DNA of 64,000 bases from Xanthomonas hortorum (GTDB lineage Bacteria; Pseudomonadota; Gammaproteobacteria; Xanthomonadales; Xanthomonadaceae). Below the pieces are notes generated by a model that made no database searches, was not told the DNA's origin, and saw nothing but the letters and a program-made list of their open reading frames with translations. Position 1 is the first letter of the stretch; the number at the start of each line of letters is the position of its first letter. The stretch is taken from the NCBI RefSeq assembly GCF_002940005.1, contig NZ_MDEF01000003.1; one strand, 5' to 3'. The position numbers and the translations under genes were made by a program. Shown piece after piece: positions 27,098-35,284 of the stretch.

Positions 27098-27637
27098 CTA
27101 ACGCCGCGCCAACAACACCAACAACGCCCCCGTACCACCTTGCGTGGCCGGCGCCGAATGAAACGCCAGTACATCATTGCGCTGACGCAACAAACGGTCC
27201 ATCAGATTCTTCAACACCGGCGCACCGTTATCGGACTGCAGGCCTTTGCCATGGATGATGCGCACGCAGCCATGTTCGTGCGCATGCGCATCGAGCAGGA
27301 ACTGCCGCAACAACGACTCGGCCTGCGCTGCGGTGGCGCCATGCAGATCCAGTTCGTCCTGGATCGAGAACTGGCCGCGCTTGAGTCGCTGAAATAAGCG
27401 GGTGGGAAGATTCTCGCGCCGATAACTGGCGGTGTCGCCCGCCTCCAACGGCGCGCTGTCGCGCAGCAGACGTGCGAATTCGGTGTGCGCTTCGGCGTCG
27501 TCGCGCTCGGCCATGCGCGCGCGCGGCTTCGGGCGCGGTTTGGCGTTGGCCGGGGGGGCGACTTCACGAATCGGCTTGACCGCGCCAATCGCTGCGCGGA
27601 ACAACGCGCCGTCGTCTTCGTCTTCAGGATGCGACAT
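27098..27637 (-). CDS. Smr-domain protein
   Basis: 179 aa. The C-terminal Smr domain is clear: DELDLHGATAAQAESLLRQFL followed by VRIIHGKGLQSDNGAPVLKNLMDRLL and a closing GGTGALLVLLAR. The LDxH and HGxG motifs match nuclease-competent Smr proteins. The N-terminal half is Pro/Lys/Arg-rich and probably disordered. Relatives include E. coli SmrA/SmrB, the latter a ribosome-collision endonuclease; equivalence is not certain. The ATG at 27637 is chosen over a GTG two codons upstream. It converges on truD and diverges from surE. Confidence 0.85.
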   Translation of the reverse strand: MSHPEDEDDGALFRAAIGAVKPIREVAPPANAKPRPKPRARMAERDDAEAHTEFARLLRDSAPLEAGDTASYRRENLPTRLFQRLKRGQFSIQDELDLHGATAAQAESLLRQFLLDAHAHEHGCVRIIHGKGLQSDNGAPVLKNLMDRLLRQRNDVLAFHSAPATQGGTGALLVLLARR

Positions 27638-27736
27638 GGTCACAGCGTAACGTGCCCAACCTCAGGTGCAAGCGAAGATCAAGCGCGAAGGCGAGGGACG
27701 CATCCGGTATCATGACCCGGTTTTCCGAGGAGTCCC

Positions 27737-28516
27737 ATGCGCGTACTGGTTAGCAACGACGACGGTGTCGACGCCCCCGGCATCCAGATTCTGGCCGAGG
27801 CGCTGCGGCGTGCCGGTCATGAAGTGATGGTGGTCGCCCCCGACCGCGACCGCTCCGGCGCCAGCAATTCGCTGACGCTGGACGTGCCGATCCGCACCCG
27901 CCGCATCGACGCGCAGACCTGCGCGGTGGCCGGCACGCCGACTGACTGCGTGCATCTGGCGCTGACCGGCATGCTCGATTACGACCCGGACATCGTGGTT
28001 TCCGGCATCAACAACTCGGCCAATCTCGGCGACGACGTGATCTATTCGGGCACCGTGTCTGCCGCGATGGAAGGCCGCTTTCTCGGCTTGCCCGCAGTAG
28101 CGGTTTCGTTGGTGACGCACAACCATGAAGCGCATCACTATGAGACCGCTGCGCGCGCAGCGGTTGAAATCGTGGCGCGCCTGAAGTCCGACCCGCTGCC
28201 CGCCGACACCATTCTCAACGTCAACGTGCCGGATCTGGCCTGGTCGGATGTGCTCGGTTTCGAAGTCACCCGGCTCGGCAACCGCCACCGTTCCGAGCCC
28301 TGCGTGCCGCAACGCGATCCGCGCGGCCGCACCGTGTACTGGATCGGCCCGGCCGGTCCCGAACAGGATGCCGGCGCCGGCACCGATTTCCACGCCGTGC
28401 GCACCGGGCATATCTCGATCACTCCGATCCATGTCGACCTCACCCGCTATCAGGCGCTGGAAACCGTGGCCGGCTGGGTCGGTGGCCTGACTGCCGCACT
28501 GGACGCACCGGCATGA
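27737..28516 (+). CDS. surE: 5'/3'-nucleotidase SurE
   Basis: 259 aa. The N-terminus MRVLVSNDDGVDAPGI contains the metal-binding DD pair; VVAPDRDRSGASNSLTL and PDIVVSGINNSANLGDDVIYSGTVSAAMEG are the family's other core motifs. It is a metal-dependent phosphatase for nucleoside monophosphates, linked to stress survival. CGAGGAG lies upstream of the ATG. Its stop overlaps the pcm start by ATGA, as in many gammaproteobacteria. Confidence 0.95.
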   Translation: MRVLVSNDDGVDAPGIQILAEALRRAGHEVMVVAPDRDRSGASNSLTLDVPIRTRRIDAQTCAVAGTPTDCVHLALTGMLDYDPDIVVSGINNSANLGDDVIYSGTVSAAMEGRFLGLPAVAVSLVTHNHEAHHYETAARAAVEIVARLKSDPLPADTILNVNVPDLAWSDVLGFEVTRLGNRHRSEPCVPQRDPRGRTVYWIGPAGPEQDAGAGTDFHAVRTGHISITPIHVDLTRYQALETVAGWVGGLTAALDAPA

Positions 28517-29193
28517 CGCCGAGGCTGCGTCTGCTGCAACCGGAGTCGGTGGGGATCGGCATGACCTCGCAGCGCGTACGCGACCGGCTGGTCGAGCGCC
28601 TGCGCGAGGCCGGCATCCAGGACGAGGCCACGCTCAACGCGGTGCGCACCGTGCCGCGCCATCTGTTCATCGATGAAGCGCTGGCCTCGCGCGCCTACGA
28701 AGACACCGCATTGCCGATCGGCCACGGCCAGACCATCTCGCAGCCCTGGGTGGTCGCGCGCATGACCGAGGCGGTGCTGCAGGTCGGCCCGACCAAGGTG
28801 CTGGAAGTGGGCACCGGCTCCGGCTATCAGGGCGCGATCCTGGCCGCGCTGGGCCTGGAGGTCTACACCGTCGAGCGCATCGGCGACCTGCTACGGCAGG
28901 CGCGCAAGCGCTTCCGGCATCTGGGCATGAACGTGCGCAGCAAGCACGACGACGGCCGCATCGGCTGGCCCGAACACGGCCCGTACGACGCCATCGTGGT
29001 GACGGCCGCCGCTCCGGCGCTGGTGGATGCGCTGGTCGATCAACTGGCGGTCGGCGGGCGGCTGGTCGCCCCGGTTGGTGGTGCGTCTTCGCAATCCCTG
29101 ATGCAACTCACACGTGGTGCCGACGGCGCGATCGAACAGCAGGTTCTGGCGCCGGTCACGTTCGTCCCGCTGTTGTCGGGCATGCTGGATTGA
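28513..29193 (+). CDS. pcm: Protein-L-isoaspartate O-methyltransferase
   Basis: 226 aa. It methylates isoaspartyl residues in aged proteins to allow repair. Motifs: VRTVPRHLFIDEALASRAYEDTALPIGHGQTISQPWVVARMTE (family core) and VLEVGTGSGYQGAILAALG (SAM binding), then GGRLVAPVG. It overlaps surE by ATGA and precedes the DedA-like gene by 18 bases. The first ATG agrees with the overlap; MTSQRVRDRLVERLR about 17 residues in is the more widely conserved part. Confidence 0.94.
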   Translation: MTPRLRLLQPESVGIGMTSQRVRDRLVERLREAGIQDEATLNAVRTVPRHLFIDEALASRAYEDTALPIGHGQTISQPWVVARMTEAVLQVGPTKVLEVGTGSGYQGAILAALGLEVYTVERIGDLLRQARKRFRHLGMNVRSKHDDGRIGWPEHGPYDAIVVTAAAPALVDALVDQLAVGGRLVAPVGGASSQSLMQLTRGADGAIEQQVLAPVTFVPLLSGMLD

Positions 29194-29211
29194 ATCCATG
29201 AGAGTTCCTTG

Positions 29212-29826
29212 ATGAAGATCTTCGGGCCGTTGTACGACGTGGCCATTCGTTGGTCGCGCAATCGGCGCGCACCTGCGCTGCTGACCGGCCTCAGTTTCGT
29301 GGAGGGCTTCATCTTCCCGGTGCCGCCGGAAGTGATGCTGGCGCCGATGTCGCTGGCCGAACCCAAGCGTGCGTTGTGGTTCGCCACCTTGAGCCTGATC
29401 GGCTCGGTGTGCGGCGCGCTGGTCGGCTACCTGCTCGGCCATTTCGCCTTTGCCGCTTTGCAGCCGGTGATCGAATGGCTGGGCTGGAGCGTGAAGATCC
29501 AGGCGCAGATCGAGATGCTGCGCGCGCTGGTGGCCGAGTCGCCGTGGAAGGCCTTCTGGGCGCTGGTGCTGGTGGGCTTCACCCCGATCCCGCTGAAGAT
29601 CTTTACCTGGGCTTCGGGCGTGGTCGGTGTGCCGATCCTGCCCTTCATCGCCAGCATGCTGGTGGGGCGCGGCAAGCGCGTGTATCTGGTGGCCGGCGCG
29701 ATCCGGTTGGGTGGCGCACGCGCCGAAGCAGCACTGCATCGCTGGATCGAGCCGCTGGGCTGGGTGGCCATGGCCGTCCTGGCTGCGGGAGCAGGATGGT
29801 TGGTGTGGAAGACAATGAACGGATGA
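29212..29826 (+). CDS. YqaA family membrane protein (DedA/SNARE-associated type)
   Basis: 204 aa with four or five hydrophobic segments. The family core is visible: GLSFVEGFIFPVPPEVMLAPMSLAEPKRA with its Glu and Pro residues in the re-entrant region, then LVGYLLGHFAFAALQPVIEWLG, and FWALVLVGFTPIPLKIFTWASGVVGVPILPFIASMLVGRGKRVYLV. Such proteins are implicated in lipid-carrier or phospholipid translocation. It lies between pcm and nlpD in the same direction; the stop overlaps the nlpD start (ATGA). Confidence 0.82.
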   Translation: MKIFGPLYDVAIRWSRNRRAPALLTGLSFVEGFIFPVPPEVMLAPMSLAEPKRALWFATLSLIGSVCGALVGYLLGHFAFAALQPVIEWLGWSVKIQAQIEMLRALVAESPWKAFWALVLVGFTPIPLKIFTWASGVVGVPILPFIASMLVGRGKRVYLVAGAIRLGGARAEAALHRWIEPLGWVAMAVLAAGAGWLVWKTMNG

Positions 29827-30599
29827 GCACGTTGCAGATGAATTCGGTACGTAAGACAGCAGTCATGCTCGTGGTCGCCATCGGGCTGACCGCCTGCAGT
29901 AGTGCCACGGTGGTGCGTTCGCCCGGCGCCGGCGGTGGTTCGTCGTCCTCGCGTCCGTCCGCGGCTGCGCGTCCCTCGGTGCCGCGCCCAGGTGCGACCG
30001 TCACCGTCCAGCGCGGCGACACCCTGTACGCCATTTCGCGCCGGACCAATATCACTGCGCCGGATCTGGCCGCCTGGAACGGGCTGTCTTCACCGAACAC
30101 CATCTATCCCGGCCAGACGCTCAAGCTGTATCCGGGTAGTGCCAGCAGGCCGGGCAGCAGCACCTCGACGGCCGGCACGGTAGTTCCACCGCGGCCGACT
30201 GCACCGATCGCTGCACCGGTCAGTAGTGGATTCCAATGGCGCTGGCCGGCTGATGGCGTGGTGGTCGGCACCTTTGTCGCCGGCGAGACCACCAAGCAGG
30301 GCGTGGATATCGCCGGTGCCAGCGGGCAGGCGGTACGTGCCGCTGCCGATGGCGTGGTGGTGTACTCCGGCGCCGGCCTGGTCGGCTACGGCGAGCTGAT
30401 CATCATCAAGCACAATGATCAGTGGCTGTCCGCCTATGGGCACAACCGCAAGCGCCTGCTCAACGAAGGCCAGAGCGTGAAGGCCGGCCAGCAGATCGCC
30501 GAGATGGGCCGCAGCGGTGCCGCCCGCGACATGCTGCACTTCGAAATTCGCTACAACGGCAAGCCGGTGGATCCGCTGCTGTATTTGCCGAAGAAGTGA
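29823..30599 (+). CDS. nlpD: NlpD-like LysM/M23 lipoprotein, amidase activator
   Basis: 258 aa. A signal peptide with a lipobox (VVAIGLTACSS) leads to a Ser/Pro-rich linker, a LysM domain (VTVQRGDTLYAISRRTNITAPDLAAWNGL, about 60-100) and a LytM domain (about 150-258). The LytM metal ligands are degenerate: TKQGVDIAG lacks the His of HxxxD, as in E. coli NlpD, so it probably activates an amidase and does not cut peptidoglycan itself. It would be anchored in the outer membrane and act at the septum. rpoS, which follows nlpD in enterobacteria and pseudomonads, is absent. The stop codon is the first base of a heptamer array. Confidence 0.9.
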   Translation: MSTLQMNSVRKTAVMLVVAIGLTACSSATVVRSPGAGGGSSSSRPSAAARPSVPRPGATVTVQRGDTLYAISRRTNITAPDLAAWNGLSSPNTIYPGQTLKLYPGSASRPGSSTSTAGTVVPPRPTAPIAAPVSSGFQWRWPADGVVVGTFVAGETTKQGVDIAGASGQAVRAAADGVVVYSGAGLVGYGELIIIKHNDQWLSAYGHNRKRLLNEGQSVKAGQQIAEMGRSGAARDMLHFEIRYNGKPVDPLLYLPKK

Positions 30600-30780
30600 T
30601 TCGGGAGTGGGGATTTGGGATTCGCAACGGCAACCGCAACGGCGCTGGGCTGTCAGCGCTGCTTACAAGGCGCTGACAGCAGCTGGGAAATTGTTTGAGG
30701 TGTCGCTACTGCTGGCGTGAGAGCGACATCTGCTCCAGCCCACAGTTGCGAATCCCCAATCCCGACTCCCCTAATCCCGG
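30598..30780. repeat. Inverted heptamer-array element A (between nlpD and the DUF498 gene)
   Basis: The left arm 30598-30625 reads as GGGATTC-type units (ending GGGATTCGC); the right arm 30748-30780 is the inverted complement (GCGAATCCCC onward). The 122-base spacer holds the hairpin at 30649-30680. The left arm includes the nlpD stop region and the right arm includes the stop codon of the minus-strand gene at 30771. The same arrangement occurs in elements B, C and D. Confidence 0.85.
30649..30680. terminator. Perfect hairpin in the nlpD downstream region
   Basis: GCTGTCAGCGC (30649-30659) pairs exactly with GCGCTGACAGC (30670-30680) around a ten-base loop. It lies inside element A between two convergent genes and may end transcription from both sides. 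A T-run is missing. Confidence 0.5.
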
Positions 30781-31151
30781 CCTTCCAGAATCATCGCCAA
30801 CGCCACCCGGCGGCCTTCGCTGGCCAGCACGTTATACGTGCGCGCCGCGGCCGCGTTGGTCATCGCTTCCAGCCCGATGCCGCGGGTCAGGCAGGCCGCC
30901 AGGACATCGGTGGTCGGAAACTGCTGGCGCTCGCCGGTGCCCAGCAAGATCACCGCCGGGGCCAGCGCCAGCACCGCGTCCATATGCCCGGACCGGAGCT
31001 GTTCCAGGCTGGGCACCGGCCAGCGTTCGACCAGTTCGTCGGGCATCAGGATGAAGCTCTGCTGCAAGATGCGCTCGTTCACCTTGGCGTGGCGGCCATC
31101 GGCCGCGCGCAGCGCATAGGTGTAGTCGGGATGTTCCTGGCTTAAAGGCAT
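30771..31151 (-). CDS. Mth938-like (DUF498) domain protein
   Basis: 126 aa single-domain protein. The pattern VNERILQQSFILMPDELVERW, then AVILLGTGERQQFP and ACLTRGIGLEAMTNAAAARTYNVLASEGRRVALAMILEG is typical of the DUF498/NDUFAF3 family. Its bacterial role is not established; mitochondrial relatives help complex I assembly. The gene lies 15 bases downstream of yhbY on the same strand and likely forms an operon with it. The last codons and stop (GGGATTAG) are part of a heptamer array. Confidence 0.82.
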   Translation of the reverse strand: MPLSQEHPDYTYALRAADGRHAKVNERILQQSFILMPDELVERWPVPSLEQLRSGHMDAVLALAPAVILLGTGERQQFPTTDVLAACLTRGIGLEAMTNAAAARTYNVLASEGRRVALAMILEGRD

Positions 31152-31166
31152 AACGAACTCGTCAGG

Positions 31167-31472
31167 TCAGCCGCGCGGCAGCACGATCTGGCGCTTTTCC
31201 TTGCTGGGGCGGTAAAGAATGGCGACATGGCCGATCCGCTGCACGAGCGCGCTGCCGGTCTTATGAGTAATGTCGGCAATCATGGCGTCGCGGGCCTCAC
31301 GATCCTCCGATGCCACCTTCACCTTGATCAGTTCGTGGCGCTCGAGCACTTCCTCGAGTTCGGCCAGAAATGCCGGCGTGACCCCTTTGCCGCCGGTTTG
31401 CAGCAGTGCTTTGAGATCGTGGGCTTGGCCGCGCAGGAAACGGTTCTGGGCGGAGGTGAGAACAATGGACAT
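31167..31472 (-). CDS. yhbY: YhbY-family RNA-binding protein
   Basis: 101 aa. It has the CRS1-YhbY (CRM) domain with LTSAQNRFLRGQAHDLKALLQTGGKGVT, HELIKVKVA and IGHVAILYRPSKEKRQIVLPR, including the conserved basic and GKG-type loop. E. coli YhbY binds pre-50S ribosomal particles. It is divergent from rlmE, with 65 bases between starts; that pairing is widespread in proteobacteria and supports a ribosome-assembly role. Confidence 0.9.
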   Translation of the reverse strand: MSIVLTSAQNRFLRGQAHDLKALLQTGGKGVTPAFLAELEEVLERHELIKVKVASEDREARDAMIADITHKTGSALVQRIGHVAILYRPSKEKRQIVLPRG

Positions 31473-31537
31473 GCAGGATCAAAGGGAAGCAAAGGGTGTT
31501 CAGGGTATCATGGCGACCCGTTCGGACCCCTTTGCCA

Positions 31538-32170
31538 ATGCCCTCCCGCAGTAAAAGCAGCCAGCGCTGGCTCAAGGAACACTTCGCCGACCCTTACGTG
31601 AAGAAGGCTCAGGCCGAAGGCATGCGCTCGCGCGCTGCCTACAAGCTGGAGGAATTGCTCCAGCGCGACCGCCTGCTCAAGCCGGACATGGTAGTGGTCG
31701 ATCTGGGCGCCGCGCCCGGCGGCTGGTGCCAGCAGGTGCGCAGGTCGCTCGGCGACACCGGCCGGGTACTGGCGCTGGACATCCTGGAGATGCCCCCGCT
31801 GGCCGGGGTGGAGTTCCTTCATGGCGACTTCAGGGAACAAGCCGTCCTATCGGAATTCGAAGCGATGTTGGGCGATGTGCCGGTGGACCTTGTTCTGTCC
31901 GACATGGCCCCCAATAAGAGTGGCATGGATGCGGTCGACCAACCGCGGATGATGCATCTGGCGGAACTGGCGATGGAATTTGCCGACAACCACCTCAAGA
32001 CGGGTGGGGCATTGTTGATCAAGCTGTTCCAGGGTGTTGGATCCGACGACTACATTCGCGAGCTTCGCCGCCGCTATGAGAAGGTGACGATTCGCAAACC
32101 GGCGGCCTCGCGCAAGCGCTCCCCGGAAGTTTATGCGCTCGGTCAGGGCAAGCGTGCCCAGATCAAGTAA
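31538..32170 (+). CDS. rlmE: 23S rRNA (uridine(2552)-2'-O)-methyltransferase
   Basis: 210 aa from the ATG at 31538 (MPSRSKSSQRWLKEHFADPYVKKAQAEGMRSRAAYKLEEL), the conserved start; an upstream in-frame start is not supported. The SAM site is VVDLGAAPGGWCQQ. The catalytic K-D-K-E tetrad can be placed at K in AAYKLEEL, D in LSDMAPN, K in LIKLFQG and E in SPEVYALG. It methylates the ribosomal A-loop. ftsH follows after 55 bases, a pairing conserved since E. coli (rrmJ-ftsH). Confidence 0.95.
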   Translation: MPSRSKSSQRWLKEHFADPYVKKAQAEGMRSRAAYKLEELLQRDRLLKPDMVVVDLGAAPGGWCQQVRRSLGDTGRVLALDILEMPPLAGVEFLHGDFREQAVLSEFEAMLGDVPVDLVLSDMAPNKSGMDAVDQPRMMHLAELAMEFADNHLKTGGALLIKLFQGVGSDDYIRELRRRYEKVTIRKPAASRKRSPEVYALGQGKRAQIK

Positions 32171-32225
32171 GCTGCCAATGACCACCGTGTTTCAAGAATT
32201 TGAAGAGTAGAGGGCACCGGAGCCA

Positions 32226-34172
32226 ATGAGGATGAACGACTTGACCAAGAATCTGCTGCTGTGGGTGGTCGTCGCGGTTGTGCTGATGGTCGTCTTCCAG
32301 AGCTTCTCGCCGCGGATGGCAGGCGGCGTCGGCCCCGACTCGATCACCTACACCCAGTTCCTGAAGGAAGTGGACTCCGGTCGCGTCAAGTCGGTGGACT
32401 ACACCGATGAGACCAACCTGGCCGTCAACGCAATCCGCTTCAAGCGCACCGACGGCAGCGAAGCCACCGTCTACGGTCCGCGCGACGACAAGCTGGTAGA
32501 CGTGCTGTACAGCAAGAACATCGAAATGACCCGCCAGAAGCCCTCCACCGGCCCTGGTTTCTGGTCGTTGGTGCTCAACTTCCTGCCGGTCATCCTGATC
32601 ATCGGCTTCTGGCTGTTCATCATGCGCCAGATGCAAGGCGGTGGCGGTGGTGCCAAGGGTGCGATGAGCTTCGGCAAGTCACGCGCCAAGCTGCAGGGCG
32701 AGGACCAGGTCAAGATCACTTTTGCCGACGTTGCTGGTTGCGACGAGGCCAAGGAAGAAGTCAGCGAGTTGGTCGACTTCCTGCGCGACCCGACCAAGTT
32801 CACCAAGCTGGGCGGCAAGATTCCGCGCGGCGTGTTGATGGTCGGCCCGCCGGGTACCGGCAAGACGCTGCTGGCACGCGCCATCGCCGGCGAAGCCAAG
32901 GTGCCGTTCTTCAGCATCTCCGGCTCGGACTTCGTCGAAATGTTTGTCGGCGTCGGCGCGAGCCGTGTGCGCGACATGTTCGAGCAGGCCAAGAAGCACG
33001 CGCCGTGCATCATCTTTATCGACGAAATCGATGCGGTGGGCCGTCATCGCGGCGCCGGTCTCGGCGGCGGGCATGACGAACGCGAGCAGACCTTGAACCA
33101 GCTGCTGGTCGAAATGGACGGCTTTGAAGGCGGCGAAGGCGTGATCGTGATTGCGGCCACCAACCGTCCCGACGTGCTGGATCCGGCGCTGCTGCGTCCG
33201 GGCCGTTTCGATCGCCAGGTTGTGGTCGGGTTGCCGGACGTCAAGGGTCGCGAGCAGATCCTGCGTGTGCACATGCGCAAGCTGCCATTGGCCGACGACG
33301 TGGTGCCGATGGTCATCGCACGCGGTACGCCGGGTTTCTCGGGTGCCGATCTGGCCAACCTGTGTAATGAAGCGGCCTTGTTTGCGGCGCGCGGTAGCGA
33401 GAAGGAAGTCCGCATGGACCACTTCGACCGTGCCCGCGACAAGATCCTGATGGGTGCCGAGCGCCGCTCGATGGCCATGAGCGAGGACGAGAAGACGCTG
33501 ACCGCGTACCACGAAGCTGGCCATGCCATCGTCGGCCGCCTGGTGCCGGAGCATGACCCGGTCTACAAGGTCACCATCATTCCGCGTGGTCGCGCCCTCG
33601 GCGTGACGATGTATCTGCCGGAAGGCGACCGTTACTCGATGAACCGGGTGGCGATCGAATCCCAGCTGTGCTCGCTGTATGGCGGCCGTGTTGCCGAGGA
33701 GTTGATCTTCGGCGGCGACAAGGTCACCACCGGTGCCTCCAACGACATCGAGCGTGCGACCAAGATGGCGCGCAACATGGTCACCAAGTGGGGCTTGTCC
33801 GACGAGCTCGGCCCGGTGGCCTACGGCGAGGAAGAAGACGAGGTGTTCCTGGGCCGTTCGGTAACCCAGCATAAGAACGTCTCCGACGAAACCGCGCGCA
33901 TGATCGACGAAGTAGTGCGGTCGATCCTGGACAAGGCCTACAGCAAGACCAAGGCGATCCTCACCGAGAACCTGGACAAGCTGCACGCCATGTCGCAGTT
34001 GTTGCTGCAGTACGAAACCATCGACGTGCCGCAGATCGACGCCATCATGGAAGGCCGCGAGCCGCCGCCGCCGGCCGGTTGGGCCAAGTCCGACAAGGAC
34101 GGTGGCAACAACAACGACAAGGGCAGCCCACGTCCGTTGCCGCCGATCGCCGGTCCAGCCGAGCAGCTGTAA
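32226..34172 (+). CDS. ftsH: ATP-dependent zinc metalloprotease FtsH
   Basis: 648 aa. Two membrane helices (about 9-26 and 111-133) enclose a periplasmic domain. The AAA module has GPPGTGKT (207-214), IIFIDEIDAVGRHRG and the arginine finger region RPGRFDRQV; the protease domain has HEAGH (about 429) and a distal Asp. It degrades unassembled membrane proteins and regulators, including LpxC in E. coli. The Gly-rich linker (QGGGGGAKGAMSFGKS) follows the second helix as usual. GGAGCC precedes the ATG at 32226; MNDLTKNLLL at 32232 is an alternative. Confidence 0.96.
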   Translation: MRMNDLTKNLLLWVVVAVVLMVVFQSFSPRMAGGVGPDSITYTQFLKEVDSGRVKSVDYTDETNLAVNAIRFKRTDGSEATVYGPRDDKLVDVLYSKNIEMTRQKPSTGPGFWSLVLNFLPVILIIGFWLFIMRQMQGGGGGAKGAMSFGKSRAKLQGEDQVKITFADVAGCDEAKEEVSELVDFLRDPTKFTKLGGKIPRGVLMVGPPGTGKTLLARAIAGEAKVPFFSISGSDFVEMFVGVGASRVRDMFEQAKKHAPCIIFIDEIDAVGRHRGAGLGGGHDEREQTLNQLLVEMDGFEGGEGVIVIAATNRPDVLDPALLRPGRFDRQVVVGLPDVKGREQILRVHMRKLPLADDVVPMVIARGTPGFSGADLANLCNEAALFAARGSEKEVRMDHFDRARDKILMGAERRSMAMSEDEKTLTAYHEAGHAIVGRLVPEHDPVYKVTIIPRGRALGVTMYLPEGDRYSMNRVAIESQLCSLYGGRVAEELIFGGDKVTTGASNDIERATKMARNMVTKWGLSDELGPVAYGEEEDEVFLGRSVTQHKNVSDETARMIDEVVRSILDKAYSKTKAILTENLDKLHAMSQLLLQYETIDVPQIDAIMEGREPPPPAGWAKSDKDGGNNNDKGSPRPLPPIAGPAEQL

Positions 34173-34202
34173 CGCTACGCATCGGCCAGCTGCAGCAGCA
34201 TC

Positions 34203-34236
34203 CATCAAGGCCGGGGAGCGATTCCCGGCCTTGATG
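34203..34236 (+). terminator. Hairpin terminator after ftsH
   Basis: CATCAAGGCCGGG and CCCGGCCTTGATG form a perfect 13-base stem with an eight-base loop, 30 bases past the ftsH stop. The T-run is weak (CGTTTGG). It separates ftsH from folP. Confidence 0.7.
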
Positions 34237-34381
34237 CGTTTGGACGCTGACCGACGCAGCTCCCGGCTTCGGTCATTTAGCGGCCTCGGTTGATAATGCA
34301 TTCGGCAGATCGCAAAACACGCGCGCCACGGCAGCGCGCATCGGTCGTCACCCATCGCAACCCCTGCAGGAGAACCCCACG

Positions 34382-35284
34382 ATGTTCGACACCGCCCTCA
34401 AGCTGGATTGCGCCGGTCGCGTCCTGCGACTGGATGCGCCGCAGGTGATGGGCATCGTCAATGTCACGCCCGATTCGTTTTCCGACGGTGGCCAGCACGC
34501 TACCTGCGAGGCCGCCATTGCACACGGCCTGCGTCTGGTCGAGGAGGGCGCAGCGGTGCTGGATATCGGCGGTGAATCCACTCGTCCTGGCGCGACCCCG
34601 GTCGCGCTGGAAGAAGAACTGCAGCGCGTGATTCCGGTGATCGATGCATTGGCGCGTCAAACCAGCGTGCCGATCAGTGTGGATACCTTCAAACCTGAGG
34701 TGATGCGCGCGGCCGTCGCGGCCGGCGCCGGCATGATCAACGATGTGTATGCGCTACGTTCGCCGGGTGCGCTGGACGCTGCGTCGGAATTGCGCGTGCC
34801 GGTCGTGTTGATGCACGCGCGCAGCGCGCCGCATGCCATGCAGGACGCACCGCAGTACGACGACGTGGTCGCCGAGGTGCACCGCTTTCTGGCCGAGCGC
34901 ATCTTCGCCGCCGAAATGGCCGGCATCGACAAGCGCCGGTTGATCCTCGACCCCGGCTTCGGCTTCGACAAGACCACCACACATAACCTCACCGTGCTGG
35001 CGCAGCTGCAGCGCCTGCAGGAATTCGGCCTGCCGGTGCTGGCAGGGCTGTCGCGCAAGCGCAGCATCGGCGAGTTGACCGGCCGCGAGATTGCTGCAGA
35101 CCGCGTATACGGTTCGATCGCCGCGCATCTGATTGCCGCGCAGCACGGTGCCCTGTTGCTGCGCGTGCACGATGTGGCCGCGACCGTGGATGCCTTGAAG
35201 GTGTGGAGCGCGATGTCGGCGATTCCCGTGCCGCGCGTGAGCGCGCCTTCGGTACCGACCATCCGTTGGCCGGACGAGGACTGA
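34382..35284 (+). CDS. folP: Dihydropteroate synthase
   Basis: 300 aa. It joins p-aminobenzoate to the pterin diphosphate in folate synthesis and is the sulfonamide target. Signatures: VMGIVNVTPDSFSDGG, VLDIGGESTRPGA, ISVDTFKPEV, MINDVYAL, ILDPGFGFDKTTTHN and LAGLSRKRSIGELTG. GGAGAACC lies just before the ATG at 34382. The stop TGA shares a base with the miaA ATG (TGATG), so the two genes are coupled. Confidence 0.95.
   Translation: MFDTALKLDCAGRVLRLDAPQVMGIVNVTPDSFSDGGQHATCEAAIAHGLRLVEEGAAVLDIGGESTRPGATPVALEEELQRVIPVIDALARQTSVPISVDTFKPEVMRAAVAAGAGMINDVYALRSPGALDAASELRVPVVLMHARSAPHAMQDAPQYDDVVAEVHRFLAERIFAAEMAGIDKRRLILDPGFGFDKTTTHNLTVLAQLQRLQEFGLPVLAGLSRKRSIGELTGREIAADRVYGSIAAHLIAAQHGALLLRVHDVAATVDALKVWSAMSAIPVPRVSAPSVPTIRWPDED

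Noticed and set aside
29823..30599. NlpD-like protein as active M23 peptidase
   Set aside because: The first metal ligand His is missing as in E. coli NlpD, so an activator role fits better.
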